Of a stretch of 64,000 nt of DNA, positions 1 through 9,469 are shown one piece after another. Location: assembly GCF_042648365.1 (NCBI RefSeq), contig NZ_JBHRXI010000016.1:434001-498000 (forward strand), in the 5' to 3' direction. The translations under genes and the position numbers were made by a program. The notes beneath the pieces were generated by a model. It had not been told where the DNA came from, searched no databases, and saw only the letters and a program-made list of their open reading frames with translations. Source of the stretch: Lutimaribacter_A marinistellae. GTDB taxonomy: Bacteria > Pseudomonadota > Alphaproteobacteria > Rhodobacterales > Rhodobacteraceae. Every line of letters starts with the position of its first letter. The first letter of the stretch is position 1.

Positions 1-178
1 TGAACAGGTGGACCAGAGCTGCGATTAGTCCACCGCTCACGGGCTCGGGTATGCTGTAGCGCTGGAACACAGGGTAGCGCTTGGTCATGCGCGCGCCGAG
101 GAAGTACACGACAACGCCCGGCGTAAAGGCTGCGAAACTGTCTACGACGATTGGCTCGATCATCGATTGTGGGTCCAT
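1..178 (-). CDS. gltS: Sodium/glutamate symporter, N-terminal part (runs off the window)
   Basis: Reading leftwards from an ATG at 178-176 gives an open frame of 59 codons to the window edge. It contains RYSIPEPVSGGLIAALV, which matches the conserved start of GltS-family Na+/glutamate symporters (the IPEPVxGGL motif after the first membrane segment). A first hydrophobic stretch (VVDSFAAFTPGVVVYFLGAR) precedes it, as in the family. A GAGGG stretch lies about 8 bases before the ATG. The product would be an inner-membrane carrier importing glutamate with sodium. A second possible start is the Met at 163-161. The remaining ~340 residues lie outside the window, so integrity cannot be judged. Confidence 0.75.
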   Translation of the reverse strand, partial: MDPQSMIEPIVVDSFAAFTPGVVVYFLGARMTKRYPVFQRYSIPEPVSGGLIAALVHLF

Positions 179-527
179 CTGGAGCCCTCGATCGGTGGTA
201 TGCTGACGCAGAAAAACAGGCGCTCATTGAAACGGCGGGTGCGCACCCATACCGCTCCCTTCTGTGGCCGTATCGCACCGGCTGACGTTAGCAATGAACG
301 CCTCGTGGCCTCGTGTACTCGGGTGACATTATTCCGGGTACGCGCTGCGACCTCAGCATCATAATCCGCGTCGCGCGAGCACCGATCGAGGGGAGCAATC
401 CCGGTTCGCCGGTCGATCAGGGCGCGTGCAGTCGCACCGCGTCCGACCTTGATTCCTTGCGCGCATCGCATGTGATCGGGCATGATTTGCCGCGGGGTTG
501 ACGTGATGTGGGGCGAATGGGGTAATC
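179..527. other. Intergenic region between divergent genes, no gene seen
   Basis: About 350 bases separate the divergent gltS-like and luxR-type genes. Short open frames on both strands here have no recognisable domain and no good ribosome binding site. The region presumably holds the two promoters, but no clear -35/-10 pair or operator was identified. Confidence 0.5.
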
Positions 528-3224
528 ATGACAAGGGATTGGATGTCGCGAACTCCGTTGCCGGTGCTTCACACGAAGCTGCATGCGCCGCGGATCGCGG
601 ACGATTTTGTCGAGCGACGGCACGCCCTTTCGATCCTCGACGAGGGGTTTGACTGCCCCCTGGCGCTTGTCTCCGCCCCTGCCGGCTTCGGCAAGAGCTC
701 TCTGACCGCCTACTGGTGTGCCACGCGCGACAAGAACTTTGCGTGGCTCTCGCTGGATGAGGCCGACAATTCCCTTGCGGCGTTCTCGACATACCTCGCC
801 TGCGCCTTGGAGACGCTCCAGGAGGGAGTCTCGCGTGACATCCTGCAGGCGCTGAACGCTGACGCCTCCCTGCCCCCCAACCTGCTGCGCACGCTCTTTG
901 TGACCGCCATCGACCGCATCGAACGGCGCTCTGTGCTTGTTCTGGATGATTTCCATACCGTGCAATCCGATGAGATCATATCGCTTGTTGCGCAACTTCT
1001 GGAACACCCGTCCCCGAAGCTGCACATCCAGATCCTGACGCGGCGTGATCCAAAGCTTGACCTCGCTCTGTTGAGGTTGCGGAACCAGATGAGGGAGGTC
1101 CGCGCCCGCGAGCTTGAGTTCTCCACCGAGGACGTCTCCCAGTTGTTTGCACGCGGTGGCTTGAAAGACGTCTTGGCGGAGACAGCGCAGGAAGTGCGCG
1201 ACAGTCTGGATGGATGGCCCGCCGGCATACGGCTCACACTGCTTGCCTCGCTCGCTGGGACACATCCCTCCCAACTCATTGCTGGCGCGAGGGCTGAGCC
1301 GCTGCGTGAGTATCTTCTGGAGCAAGTGCTCGCGGAGCAGGCACCGGACTTCGTGCAGAAGATCCTGCCCCTCTCGATTGTCGACCGCTTCAGTGCCGGG
1401 CTGTGCGAGAGTCTTTGGACGGCAGCAGGGCTCGACGCGGCGCCAGGGAATGGCGAGGCGTTTTTTGCGGAATTATTGGCATCCGGCCTTTTCGTCGTAC
1501 ATCTCGACACGGACGGGCAATGGTTCCGTTTTCATCACCTGTTTCGCTCTGTGTTGCTCCAGAAGCTAAAGCGCTCCGTGGCAGACGCGGCCTTGGAAGG
1601 GCTGCATCGCGCCGCCGCTACCTGGTTCGCATCGGCGGGCCTCGTTGAGCAGGCGATTTCGCACGCCTTGGCGATCGAAGCGCCCGACCTCGGGTCTGGC
1701 TTCGTGGCAAAGGCACGACAAGAGGCAATGAACCGCGACCAATGGGTCAGACTGGAAAACTGGCTCGCGGCCTTCCCGCCGTCTTTCGCGCGGCAAGATG
1801 CAGAGCTGCTGACGTTGCGATGTTGGCTCGACCTCTACAAATGGTACCGTCTGGGCGACCTCCTTGACGATATCCGCCAGGTGGAGGACGCCCTGGATGC
1901 CAGCCGATTACCGCAAGAGCAAAAAGAGAGTCTCTCTGCCGAACTCGCGGCGTTGCAGTCTGCCATTGAGCTTTACACCGTGAACTTCGAGCAATGCGTC
2001 GAGCTCTGTGACCGGGTGGAACGCCTTGTACCGCGGGAGTACGAATGCGTGTGCAGCACGGCGGCTCTCATGAAAGGCGGGGCGCTACTTAACACCGAGG
2101 GCGCGGCCGCCGCGGAGGCGTTTTTCCTGGAGGCGCTGCGGCCCGGGCATTCGGATCACGGCGCAACGGAGGCACGCTATCTGCAAGGGCTGTGTTTCGT
2201 GCATTGGTATGCCGGCGATGCGCGCCGGCTTGATCCTGCCGCCGCCGACATGATTGCGGCCGGGGCGACGTACAAAGATCCGCTCGCAGAATCCTTCGGA
2301 CGATACTTCGGTGCGCTTGCCTACTTCGACCATGACCGTGCTCAGGACGCTCTTGACCTTCTGGCGCCGGTCATCGACGCGCCCCAAGCGTATCCGACGC
2401 AAAACTATGCCCATTGCGCGATTCTGTATGCGCAATGCCGGCAGGCGCTAGGAGAAGTTGAGGCAGCCAACAGTGTGGCATCGGATCTTGCGCGGCTGGT
2501 GCAGGCCCAGGGCAATCAGCTCTTTGTTGCGTCGGCCCTAGCTCTGCGCGCGCAACTGGACCTCGAACAGGGTCGCATGGGGGCCGCACTTGACTGGTAC
2601 AGGACTTTCGAAGCGGGCCCACCCCTCCTGATGGTGAGGGCGTTCCAGCCTCAAGTCGTCGCGGCACGCATTGCGCTGAAGACCATTTCCAGGGACCCGG
2701 CACGTTCAGTTGAGCAGATCACGGGCCTGCGCCACTTCCTCGAGAAGATCCGTAACCGGCGCTTGCTCATCGATGCCCTTGTCATGTGCGCTTTGGCGAA
2801 CGAGGCGCAGGGGCATGTCGGTAGGGCAGACGCGGATCTTCTTGCGGCCATTGACCTTGCGATCCCCAGTCGCATTCTGCGCCCCTTTCTGGATGCTGGA
2901 TCTGCTATCCTGCCGCTCTTGGGAAGGGCAAACCTCGACAACGATCGTATTGCCTTCGCAGGAGAAATTGTCGGGCGGTTCGAAAAGCAGATGCCCCGCG
3001 CGGACACGCCGGCGCATATGGATGGCGGCCCACTCACCCGGCGTGAACTTGAGATCCTGAGCCACCTGTCGGACGGTCTGACCAACAGCGAGATCGGAGA
3101 TCGGCTCTTCATCTCGCCGGGTACCGTGAAGCGGCATGCCCATAACATCTACGAGAAGCTGTCTGTCAACTCGCGCCGAGAAGCGGTGGCCAAGGCTCAA
3201 GGCATGGGTTTACTGACGCGCTAA
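528..3224 (+). CDS. MalT-type LuxR family transcriptional regulator (ATP-binding, 898 aa)
   Basis: A large signal-transduction ATPase regulator of the MalT/LAL class. The N-terminus has the typical PVLHTKLHAPR opening, a Walker A loop (APAGFGKSSLT, about residues 49-59) and a Walker B strand (RSVLVLDDFH, about 135-144). A long alpha-helical TPR-like sensor region follows. The last ~65 residues form a LuxR helix-turn-helix (LTRRELEILSHLSDGLTNSE, then a recognition helix around ISPGTVKRHAHNIYEKL). The length of 898 residues is normal for the family. It is followed in the same direction by a small gene and an HlyD/FUSC membrane gene set, so it probably activates that set when it binds an inducer. 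The inducer cannot be told from sequence. The ATG at 528 has only a weak upstream purine stretch. Confidence 0.88.
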   Translation: MTRDWMSRTPLPVLHTKLHAPRIADDFVERRHALSILDEGFDCPLALVSAPAGFGKSSLTAYWCATRDKNFAWLSLDEADNSLAAFSTYLACALETLQEGVSRDILQALNADASLPPNLLRTLFVTAIDRIERRSVLVLDDFHTVQSDEIISLVAQLLEHPSPKLHIQILTRRDPKLDLALLRLRNQMREVRARELEFSTEDVSQLFARGGLKDVLAETAQEVRDSLDGWPAGIRLTLLASLAGTHPSQLIAGARAEPLREYLLEQVLAEQAPDFVQKILPLSIVDRFSAGLCESLWTAAGLDAAPGNGEAFFAELLASGLFVVHLDTDGQWFRFHHLFRSVLLQKLKRSVADAALEGLHRAAATWFASAGLVEQAISHALAIEAPDLGSGFVAKARQEAMNRDQWVRLENWLAAFPPSFARQDAELLTLRCWLDLYKWYRLGDLLDDIRQVEDALDASRLPQEQKESLSAELAALQSAIELYTVNFEQCVELCDRVERLVPREYECVCSTAALMKGGALLNTEGAAAAEAFFLEALRPGHSDHGATEARYLQGLCFVHWYAGDARRLDPAAADMIAAGATYKDPLAESFGRYFGALAYFDHDRAQDALDLLAPVIDAPQAYPTQNYAHCAILYAQCRQALGEVEAANSVASDLARLVQAQGNQLFVASALALRAQLDLEQGRMGAALDWYRTFEAGPPLLMVRAFQPQVVAARIALKTISRDPARSVEQITGLRHFLEKIRNRRLLIDALVMCALANEAQGHVGRADADLLAAIDLAIPSRILRPFLDAGSAILPLLGRANLDNDRIAFAGEIVGRFEKQMPRADTPAHMDGGPLTRRELEILSHLSDGLTNSEIGDRLFISPGTVKRHAHNIYEKLSVNSRREAVAKAQGMGLLTR

Positions 3225-3322
3225 ACCGGCATGTACCCCAATATGTATCCCGCCAGTACATGTGCGGCGGAGGCGGATCTCATACCGTCGGGTGGCTCTA
3301 GCAGGAAACCGGAGGAGCGACC

Positions 3323-3583
3323 ATGCCACGCCCGGCGAAACTTGCGCAAATTAAGATGAAAGAGCCTGGCACCTACAAGATTGTCGTGTCCGGCCCGATA
3401 TCGCCAGCGCTTCGCAACTCGCTGGCAGGCATGTCGGTTAGCGAAACGATCGACGGCCACGGGCAGATCCAAACCATTCTTGTCGGACGCCTTCAGGATC
3501 AGGCCGAACTGGCCGGGGTGATGAACACGCTCTTCGAGATGCAGCTGCCGATCATTTCCACAACCTGCCTTGAACCTGGCTGA
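3323..3583 (+). CDS. Small conserved protein of unknown function (86 aa)
   Basis: The ATG at 3323 sits behind a strong GGAGGAG site at 3311-3317. The product is soluble, with no signal peptide or membrane segment. It contains a TYKIVVSGPIS strand, a central LAGMSV segment and a C-terminal DQAELAGVMNTLFEMQLPI helix region. From memory, short proteins with this layout (an opening TYxIVVxG strand, then DQAxLxGxLxxLxxLxLP near the end) recur as conserved hypotheticals, often near LuxR-type regulators. No biochemical role is known to me. It lies between the MalT-type regulator and the HlyD adaptor gene and is likely co-transcribed with the latter after a 39-base gap. A regulatory accessory role is only a guess. 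Confidence 0.7.
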   Translation: MPRPAKLAQIKMKEPGTYKIVVSGPISPALRNSLAGMSVSETIDGHGQIQTILVGRLQDQAELAGVMNTLFEMQLPIISTTCLEPG

Positions 3584-3622
3584 CGTCCGCACCGGCGAAG
3601 CGCGAACGCAAAGGAGCCTCAC

Positions 3623-4717
3623 ATGAGCCATGACCTGCATGAGCCGCAACGCCCGGGATGGACCGTGCCGATTGTCGTCGTGATCATTGCCCTTATCTTC
3701 GTCTGGTATGTTGTGAGCGACAGGATCACGCCCTTCACCAACAACGCGACGGTGCAGGCCTACGTTGTCGCTGTGGTTCCGGATGTCTCCGGCTATGTCT
3801 CTGAGATTCCGGCAAAGAAGAATGCTCTGGTCGAGGCGGGCTCAACACTGGTTCAGATTGAAACCAGCCGGTTCGAGAACGCCGTCGCAGCGGCGGAAGC
3901 GGAGCTTGAGGCAGCCGGTCAGAGCGTGGGCGCAAGTACGGCGTCTGTTTCCACGGCCACGGCCGCCGTCGCGCAGGCCCAAGCCGCGCTCGAGGAAGCC
4001 AATGCGCAAGCCTCCCGGATCCTCGTGCTAGTCGACAAAGGAATTTATGCCGAAGCGCGTGGGGATCAGGCAAGGGCAGCCGTGGCGACTGCTGAAGCCG
4101 CGGTGGCTGCGGCAGATTCCGAGCTCGAACGTGCCGAGCAGGAAATGGGAGCCGAGGGCCAGGACAATCCGCGCATCCGCGCCGCTGTCGCGCAATTGGC
4201 CGAGGCACAGCTGAACCTCACCCGCACCACGCTGGTCGCACCGTCCAACGCTATCGTCGGTGGGCTGAAGATCGATGAAGGCACCTTCGCCAATGCGGGC
4301 GAGCCGCTCATGACGCTGATCGCCATCGAGGATCAGTGGATCGAGGCCTTCATGACGGAAAACAACCTTGGCCGGGTCGTGCCGGGCAACAAGGTCGAGA
4401 TCGTATTCGATGCCTTTCCCGGGCAGGTCTTCGAAGGGAAGGTCAAGAACACCGCCTGGGGTGTCTCGACCGGCAAGGCCATCAACCTCGGCGATCTGCC
4501 GACGGCAGTGCAGTCGAAGGGCTGGTTGCGGGATCCGCAGCGGTTCTCCGTCGTGATCGAAACGACCAACTACACTCCGTCCACCAATGTCGAAGAGCAG
4601 GGCGTTCGGCTCAACTCTCAGGCGACGGTGGTCGTGTACACGGGCGACAATGCGTTCTGGAATGCCTTGGCGAAAGGCTGGATCCGGATCGTCAGCCTCA
4701 CCTCATATCTGAGCTGA
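3623..4717 (+). CDS. HlyD family membrane-fusion (periplasmic adaptor) protein
   Basis: A 364-residue membrane-fusion protein of the EmrA/AaeA type. It has a short cytoplasmic tail, one N-terminal membrane helix (about residues 13-33, VPIVVVIIALIFVWYVV) and a first half of the lipoyl domain (VVPDVSGYVSEIPAKKNALV). An alanine-rich coiled-coil hairpin spans about residues 85-195. The second lipoyl half (TTLVAPSNAIVGGLKIDEG) and a beta-barrel region follow. An AAGGAG site lies just upstream of the ATG. It is followed after 18 bases by FUSC-type membrane genes, the usual partner in aromatic-acid or drug efflux systems. The adaptor would link the inner-membrane protein to an outer-membrane factor, which is not encoded here. 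Confidence 0.88.
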   Translation: MSHDLHEPQRPGWTVPIVVVIIALIFVWYVVSDRITPFTNNATVQAYVVAVVPDVSGYVSEIPAKKNALVEAGSTLVQIETSRFENAVAAAEAELEAAGQSVGASTASVSTATAAVAQAQAALEEANAQASRILVLVDKGIYAEARGDQARAAVATAEAAVAAADSELERAEQEMGAEGQDNPRIRAAVAQLAEAQLNLTRTTLVAPSNAIVGGLKIDEGTFANAGEPLMTLIAIEDQWIEAFMTENNLGRVVPGNKVEIVFDAFPGQVFEGKVKNTAWGVSTGKAINLGDLPTAVQSKGWLRDPQRFSVVIETTNYTPSTNVEEQGVRLNSQATVVVYTGDNAFWNALAKGWIRIVSLTSYLS

Positions 4718-4735
4718 ATATGTAGGAGCAGCCGG

Positions 4736-5770
4736 ATGTCCGCAGCGCCTCCCTCCTACGAAGCTCAGTCCCGCCGGGCGATGCGTGCAGCACTCGGCGT
4801 GACGGCTGCGATGATGTTCACGCAAATTTCGCCCTATCCGCTCGCGCTGGTTGCCCCGGCGATCACGGTCCTGCTGCTGCAGGACGCCAAGCCGATGCCA
4901 TTGGGCAAGGGGCTCGTCACGTTGGGCGCGACGCTTCTGGGGGTGATCGCGGGTTTCACCGTCTCGCTCGCACTTCTGCAGTACCCGGCTGTTATGGTGC
5001 TCACGCTCTCGGTGATGCTCTTCCTGATCTACCGCTACGTGATGACGACCGGCGAGCATTTTGTGATCGTCGTGGGGCTCCTGATCGGAACGACGCTCGT
5101 CCCGGTCCTGATGCGCATCCTGCCCGAGCTGGCCTACCTGTCTGTGCTTAGTATCCTCTTCTCCATCGTGCTTGCTTTCGCGGTGGCGGCGCTTTCCTTC
5201 AGCCTAATGCCACCCCCGACCGATGTCCCGCCCAAGCATGGCGAGCCGGTCGACCGGGGTACGGCCAATGCCTATGCCATCACCATCACCCTCGTGGTGG
5301 GGACCATGCTCGCCTACTTCCTCTCCTTCGGGAAAACGGATGTGCTGGTGCTCGTCTACACTGCACTCTTTTCCTTGTCGGTGAGTTCTGCAGGCTCTGT
5401 CCACATGAGCATGGAGTACCTTAAAGGGAACATTCTCTATGCGGCGCTGGCGACGCTGATCGTCTTCAACCTGCTCTCGGTTGCGCCGTTCCTTCCGCTG
5501 ATGGTCTTCGTGTTCTTCCTTGCGATGTACATCTTCGCGATGAACTTCTTCTCGCACAAACCGACGGCGGGTGCGTGGTCAAGCGGCACATTCGGGTTCG
5601 TCATCCTGCTGTCCGGGCTACTGGCCTCCGACAAGGTCGTGGCTGCCGACATGGTGATCGACCGGGTGTCCCAGATGGCAATCGCCGCGATCTATGTGGC
5701 ATTTGCCTTCGCGGTGCTCGAATACGTCCGTGCGTGGCGTGCCGCGCGCCGCGGGTGCTTAGCCCCATGA
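4736..5770 (+). CDS. FUSC/DUF2955-type inner-membrane protein, first copy
   Basis: A 344-residue polytopic membrane protein with about ten hydrophobic segments in two sets of tightly spaced helices. The cytoplasmic linker between them carries PPPTDVPPKHGEPVDRG. The N-terminal region (RRAMRAALGVTAAMMF, then PLALVAPAITVLLL) resembles FUSC and DUF2955 efflux-related proteins that pair with an HlyD adaptor. A TAGGAG site precedes the ATG. The end overlaps the next gene by four bases (ATGA, 5767-5770), indicating translational coupling. With its neighbour and the adaptor it likely forms an exporter for small anionic or aromatic compounds. The substrate is unknown. Confidence 0.8.
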   Translation: MSAAPPSYEAQSRRAMRAALGVTAAMMFTQISPYPLALVAPAITVLLLQDAKPMPLGKGLVTLGATLLGVIAGFTVSLALLQYPAVMVLTLSVMLFLIYRYVMTTGEHFVIVVGLLIGTTLVPVLMRILPELAYLSVLSILFSIVLAFAVAALSFSLMPPPTDVPPKHGEPVDRGTANAYAITITLVVGTMLAYFLSFGKTDVLVLVYTALFSLSVSSAGSVHMSMEYLKGNILYAALATLIVFNLLSVAPFLPLMVFVFFLAMYIFAMNFFSHKPTAGAWSSGTFGFVILLSGLLASDKVVAADMVIDRVSQMAIAAIYVAFAFAVLEYVRAWRAARRGCLAP

Positions 5771-6750
5771 CCTTCCACTGGGAAAAGCTCGATCTGCGGC
5801 TGGGGCTGTCCTACACGATCATCGCAGTCGTGTTCCTGATCCTCTACGGCTCCACCGGGCCTGTCTGGATGGTGGCGGGGATTAGCGCACTCCTCGCATG
5901 GGTGATCGTGTTGCTCGGAGAGCCCGCCTCATGGAGAGCCGAGATTGCGGGCCTTGCCCTGTTCCTCGGTTTCGGGATCGCCGCCTCACTGGTGGCGCAC
6001 ATGCTGGCGGCCTACGAGATCCCGCGGGTTCTGGGCCTGGGGCTTTTCACCTTCGGGGCCATCCTGCTCCTGCGGTTCGGGGCCTACTGGTACATCGTTG
6101 GCTGGTGCCTGACCTTCTGGTACCTCCTGACGCCGCTCTTTTCCCTGTCGCTTGGGCTGGGCGAGACGCTGGAAGGCCACGTCATCGGCGCGGGCGGCCT
6201 GCTACTCTATGGCCTGGGCAAGCGGTTCTGGCATGAAGCGGCGTCACCTGAGGCCCCCGGCGAGGGCGCCGGTCTGATACCCTTCGCCCAGGTCATCCCT
6301 TATGCCACCACTGTGGCCATTGTCATGGCCATTTCCGTCTTCATCGGCGGACGGACCCTTGAGAGCGACCCGACGATTATTGCTGCCGCAGCGCTGAACG
6401 TCATCAGCCCTTCGTCGGATCAGACATGGGAGGCCGTTCTCTTACGTGCCATCTCAGTCGGCGTTGGCGTCTTGATCGGGTTCGGGCTGGGGCTTTGGTT
6501 TCCAACGGCCGTGGCCGAGCAGGCCGTCTTCGTAACCTGCTCCTTCATTACGGTCGCGACGATCCGGCTAAGCTTTGGCCCCGCGGTCGGATGCTTTGCC
6601 GCGATCACGGCCTTTCCCTGGGGTTCCCAAGGATACGAGATCGGAAACGCGATCGCCAATGAAAAGCTCTTGGCCGAATTCGTGGGTATCATGATCGCCG
6701 GCATCGGGATCACCATCCTAGCGCGGTTGGCGCGCGGGAGGCTCCGATGA
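5767..6750 (+). CDS. FUSC-type inner-membrane protein, second copy
   Basis: The start at 5767 (MTFHWEKLDLRLGLSY) overlaps the previous stop codon. A longer upstream frame exists, but it lies inside the previous gene and is not credible. The product is 327 residues with about ten hydrophobic stretches, for example SYTIIAVVFLILYGSTGPVW near the N-terminus, and a short hydrophilic loop around EAASPEAPGEGAG. Size and helix layout match the preceding FUSC-like protein, suggesting an ancient tandem duplication that now works as a heteromeric pair. Two half-size proteins in place of one long FUSC protein is plausible for this transporter class. It is in the same operon as the HlyD gene. Confidence 0.75.
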   Translation: MTFHWEKLDLRLGLSYTIIAVVFLILYGSTGPVWMVAGISALLAWVIVLLGEPASWRAEIAGLALFLGFGIAASLVAHMLAAYEIPRVLGLGLFTFGAILLLRFGAYWYIVGWCLTFWYLLTPLFSLSLGLGETLEGHVIGAGGLLLYGLGKRFWHEAASPEAPGEGAGLIPFAQVIPYATTVAIVMAISVFIGGRTLESDPTIIAAAALNVISPSSDQTWEAVLLRAISVGVGVLIGFGLGLWFPTAVAEQAVFVTCSFITVATIRLSFGPAVGCFAAITAFPWGSQGYEIGNAIANEKLLAEFVGIMIAGIGITILARLARGRLR

Positions 6751-6807
6751 TGATCCTGCTCCGTCGTTGCCAATACCCTTACACGTCCCAATGCTCGGAG
6801 GTACCTC

Positions 6808-8652
6808 ATGCCCAAGCCATTGATTGAAGCCTGCGCCACACCGGGGCTGTTCAGATGGGCACAGCTGCTGATGCTCCTGTTTGCTGCCATGTGGTATGTT
6901 ACGCCGGATATGGCCCTTGCAGCGGGCGTGCCCTCCAATGCCAACTTCCCCCCGAGCTTCGAAAGCTATGGCGATGCGGAGATGACGAATGTGGGACAGA
7001 TCCTCGCCCATCGCATCGCGCAGGTTCCCTTCAACCTCATGGCTACGATCATCTTTGTATGCGCCATCATCCACACCTTCATGGCCGCCAAGTTCATGAA
7101 GATGAGCGAGGCGCGGCACCACGAACATGCCGAGAAAGTCGCGCGAGGTGAACTGGATGAAAAATCCCGGGACGTGAAGGCCGCACTCTACCACTTCATG
7201 GGTGAGGTCGAGGTGGTGTTTGGCCTCTGGGTCATCCCGCTGGTGATCGCGATCATCTTCTTCTTCGATTGGGGCACCGTCGTCGATTACGTCAATCACG
7301 GGGTGAACCTGAACGAGGCCGGCTTCGTCATCGTCATCATGATCCTCGCCTCGACCCGCCCGATCCTCAAGCTGGCGGAGAAGATCATGCTGGGGATCGC
7401 CGGGGCCATCGGGGGAACGCTCACGGCCTTCTGGATCACAGTCATGACGATCGGTCCGCTTCTGGGCTCCTTCATCACGGAACCTGCTGCCATGACGATC
7501 TCGGCGATGCTCCTGTCGCAGCGATTCTACGACCTCAACCCATCGAACCGGCTGAAATACGCCACGCTGGGCCTTCTCTTCGTCAACGTCTCGGTCGGCG
7601 GCACGCTCACTCATTTCGCGGCGCCGCCCGTGCTGATGGTGGCGGGTCCGTGGGACTGGGGCACAGGCTTCATGCTCACCAATTTCGGCTGGAAGGCGAT
7701 CATTGGCATCCTGATCGGCAACGTCCTCTACTTCCTTCTCTTCCGGAGCGAGCTGGCCAAGCTACAGAAGGCCTTCGCAATCCGCGCGCTGAAGGACGAA
7801 ATCAGCCGCACGCATGTGCCGCGCACGTTGATCGACCGCAAGTATCGCGAGGCTTCCCATCTGGTCGACGAACGCCAGCATGCGTCACAAGCCATCGAAA
7901 GCAATGTTCGTGCCTTCGCTCAGGAGGTTCAGGAGACGATTGAGGGTGACGTCTTGCCTGCCCTAGAAGCGAAGGGCGTCGATCCTGTCCTCGCCAAGGA
8001 AGCGCTCGATGCTCGCTTTGAGGAGGTCGCGCTCTACCAGATCCGCAAGGGCGTGCCCGGTCTGCTCTCCGAAGACTTGCAGCCCGAGTTCAAGGATCCC
8101 GATTGGGACAAGCGGGAAGACGCTGTGCCGCTCTGGGTTACGCTGTTCCATGTTGGTTTCATGGCCTGGACCATCGTCAACGCCCACCACGCCGCCTTCT
8201 TCATCCTCGGGCTTCTGTTCTTTCTTGGGTTCGCGAAGGTCACCGAAGAGTATCAAAATGAAATCAATCTGGCGCCGGCCATGCTTGTCGGGTTCTTCCT
8301 GGCCGCCCTCGTGATCCACGGGGGATTGCAGGGGTGGTGGATTGCGCCGATCCTTCAGAGCCTTGGCGAGGTCGAGTTGATGCTTGGGGCCACCGTCCTG
8401 ACCGCATTCAACGACAATGCCGCGATTACGCTGCTTGCCACGCTGGTGCCCGGCTTCTCGGATGAGTTGAAATATGCCGTCGTTGCTGGCGCGGTCACCG
8501 GTGGCGGTCTGACCGTCATCGCGAACGCACCGAACCCGGCTGGTCAGTCGATCCTAAAGAAGCACTTTGGCGACGCGGTGTCGCCAGGCGGGCTGCTCTC
8601 AGCAGCGATCGTGCCGACCGTGATCTGCTGGCTGTGCTTCGCGCTTCTTTAG
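6808..8652 (+). CDS. Putative Na+/H+ antiporter (PF07399-like, 614 aa)
   Basis: A large membrane protein with a cleavable-looking or first membrane helix (LLMLLFAAMWYVTPDMALAA), then many transmembrane segments. A charged cytoplasmic domain (about residues 310-440) is rich in Glu, Lys and Arg. Conserved stretches include GGTLTHFAAPPVLMVAGPW, AFNDNAAITLLATLVPGFS and GGGLTVIANAPNPAGQSIL. These are typical of the putative Na+/H+ antiporter family related to the NhaD/ArsB ion transporter group. A TCGGAGG site lies upstream of the ATG at 6808. It follows the efflux operon after 57 bases, so it may be co-transcribed. Expected role: sodium and pH homeostasis at the inner membrane. Confidence 0.85.
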   Translation: MPKPLIEACATPGLFRWAQLLMLLFAAMWYVTPDMALAAGVPSNANFPPSFESYGDAEMTNVGQILAHRIAQVPFNLMATIIFVCAIIHTFMAAKFMKMSEARHHEHAEKVARGELDEKSRDVKAALYHFMGEVEVVFGLWVIPLVIAIIFFFDWGTVVDYVNHGVNLNEAGFVIVIMILASTRPILKLAEKIMLGIAGAIGGTLTAFWITVMTIGPLLGSFITEPAAMTISAMLLSQRFYDLNPSNRLKYATLGLLFVNVSVGGTLTHFAAPPVLMVAGPWDWGTGFMLTNFGWKAIIGILIGNVLYFLLFRSELAKLQKAFAIRALKDEISRTHVPRTLIDRKYREASHLVDERQHASQAIESNVRAFAQEVQETIEGDVLPALEAKGVDPVLAKEALDARFEEVALYQIRKGVPGLLSEDLQPEFKDPDWDKREDAVPLWVTLFHVGFMAWTIVNAHHAAFFILGLLFFLGFAKVTEEYQNEINLAPAMLVGFFLAALVIHGGLQGWWIAPILQSLGEVELMLGATVLTAFNDNAAITLLATLVPGFSDELKYAVVAGAVTGGGLTVIANAPNPAGQSILKKHFGDAVSPGGLLSAAIVPTVICWLCFALL

Positions 8653-8668
8653 ATCGGATCGGCCAGCA

Positions 8669-9337
8669 TCACCTGGTATCGTCGCGCTTGTAGGTGCCAA
8701 CAATGCTGCCCACCATGACGGCGATGTAGAGAACGCCGACAACCGCTTCGAGACCGGCCGCAATTTCTGCCAGTCTCGTCTGTGGAAGGATGTCGCCATA
8801 GCCTAGTGTCGTCAGCGTCACTAGGCTGAAATAGATCATCGTCGACGACAGATCGGCGTTCTCCTCAATGGTGAACGAGCCAGGATGCAGTCGCTCCATC
8901 TGCATGAAAAGTATCGCCCACGCGACGGCGAGCAGGAGATACCCGAAGACTGCTCCCATGAGATTGTCGATGTTGCCCGCACGAGCGTCGACGAGGTTTG
9001 CGAATGTAGCCCAGAGTGCCGCGATCAACAGGATGGCTGACAGCAGCATGGCAGGCCCGAACAGGGCGTCGACCGCAGTCGAGATCGTTATCAAGACAAA
9101 CCAAGCGGCCGAGATGCCAAAGAAAAAGACCCGATGCCGCCCGGGGGCTGCGGCATGCGCCAATGCACCGATGACAGCCACCTGAAACAGCGCCAGGCTC
9201 GACAGCTCGGTCACGACGGTTGAACCAAAAAGCGGGACCACGAGAATAGCGACTATCAGCAGCGATAGAAGGCCACCCCACCGTGCGCCAGAATTCGCAT
9301 CGCTCAGTGTCTCGGCCCTCGAAGATGGTGTCGGCAT
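8669..9337 (-). CDS. Two-pore-helix type potassium channel protein (Ion_trans_2)
   Basis: A 222-residue membrane protein. The C-terminal third has the pore signature TLTTLGYGDILP, with the selectivity-filter TLGYGD, flanked by two membrane helices (STMIYFSLV... and ...VVGVLYIAVMVGSIVG). Four to five more hydrophobic segments lie in the N-terminal half. There is no cytoplasmic RCK/TrkA_N domain, so gating by that route is not expected. The start at 9337 is preceded by a GGAGAG site on the minus strand. It converges on the antiporter gene, whose end is 16 bases away. The two genes together suggest a monovalent-cation theme for this part of the window. Confidence 0.85.
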   Translation of the reverse strand: MPTPSSRAETLSDANSGARWGGLLSLLIVAILVVPLFGSTVVTELSSLALFQVAVIGALAHAAAPGRHRVFFFGISAAWFVLITISTAVDALFGPAMLLSAILLIAALWATFANLVDARAGNIDNLMGAVFGYLLLAVAWAILFMQMERLHPGSFTIEENADLSSTMIYFSLVTLTTLGYGDILPQTRLAEIAAGLEAVVGVLYIAVMVGSIVGTYKRDDTR

Positions 9338-9469
9338 GACTGCTCTCCTGATTGTGCTGTCCGGCCAATGCTCACATCAGGCTAAGCAAACAGCGGCCCA
9401 CTGCAGTTCAGCAGGGAGCCGCCGCAGAAGGCAAGGGTGACCGATGGCCCGCATGGTAATGTGCGGCCG

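Noticed and set aside
5575..5766. Longer N-terminus for the second FUSC gene starting at 5575
   Set aside because: It would lie entirely inside the preceding gene in another frame and adds Arg/Cys-rich residues unlike a membrane protein; the ATGA overlap start at 5767 fits.
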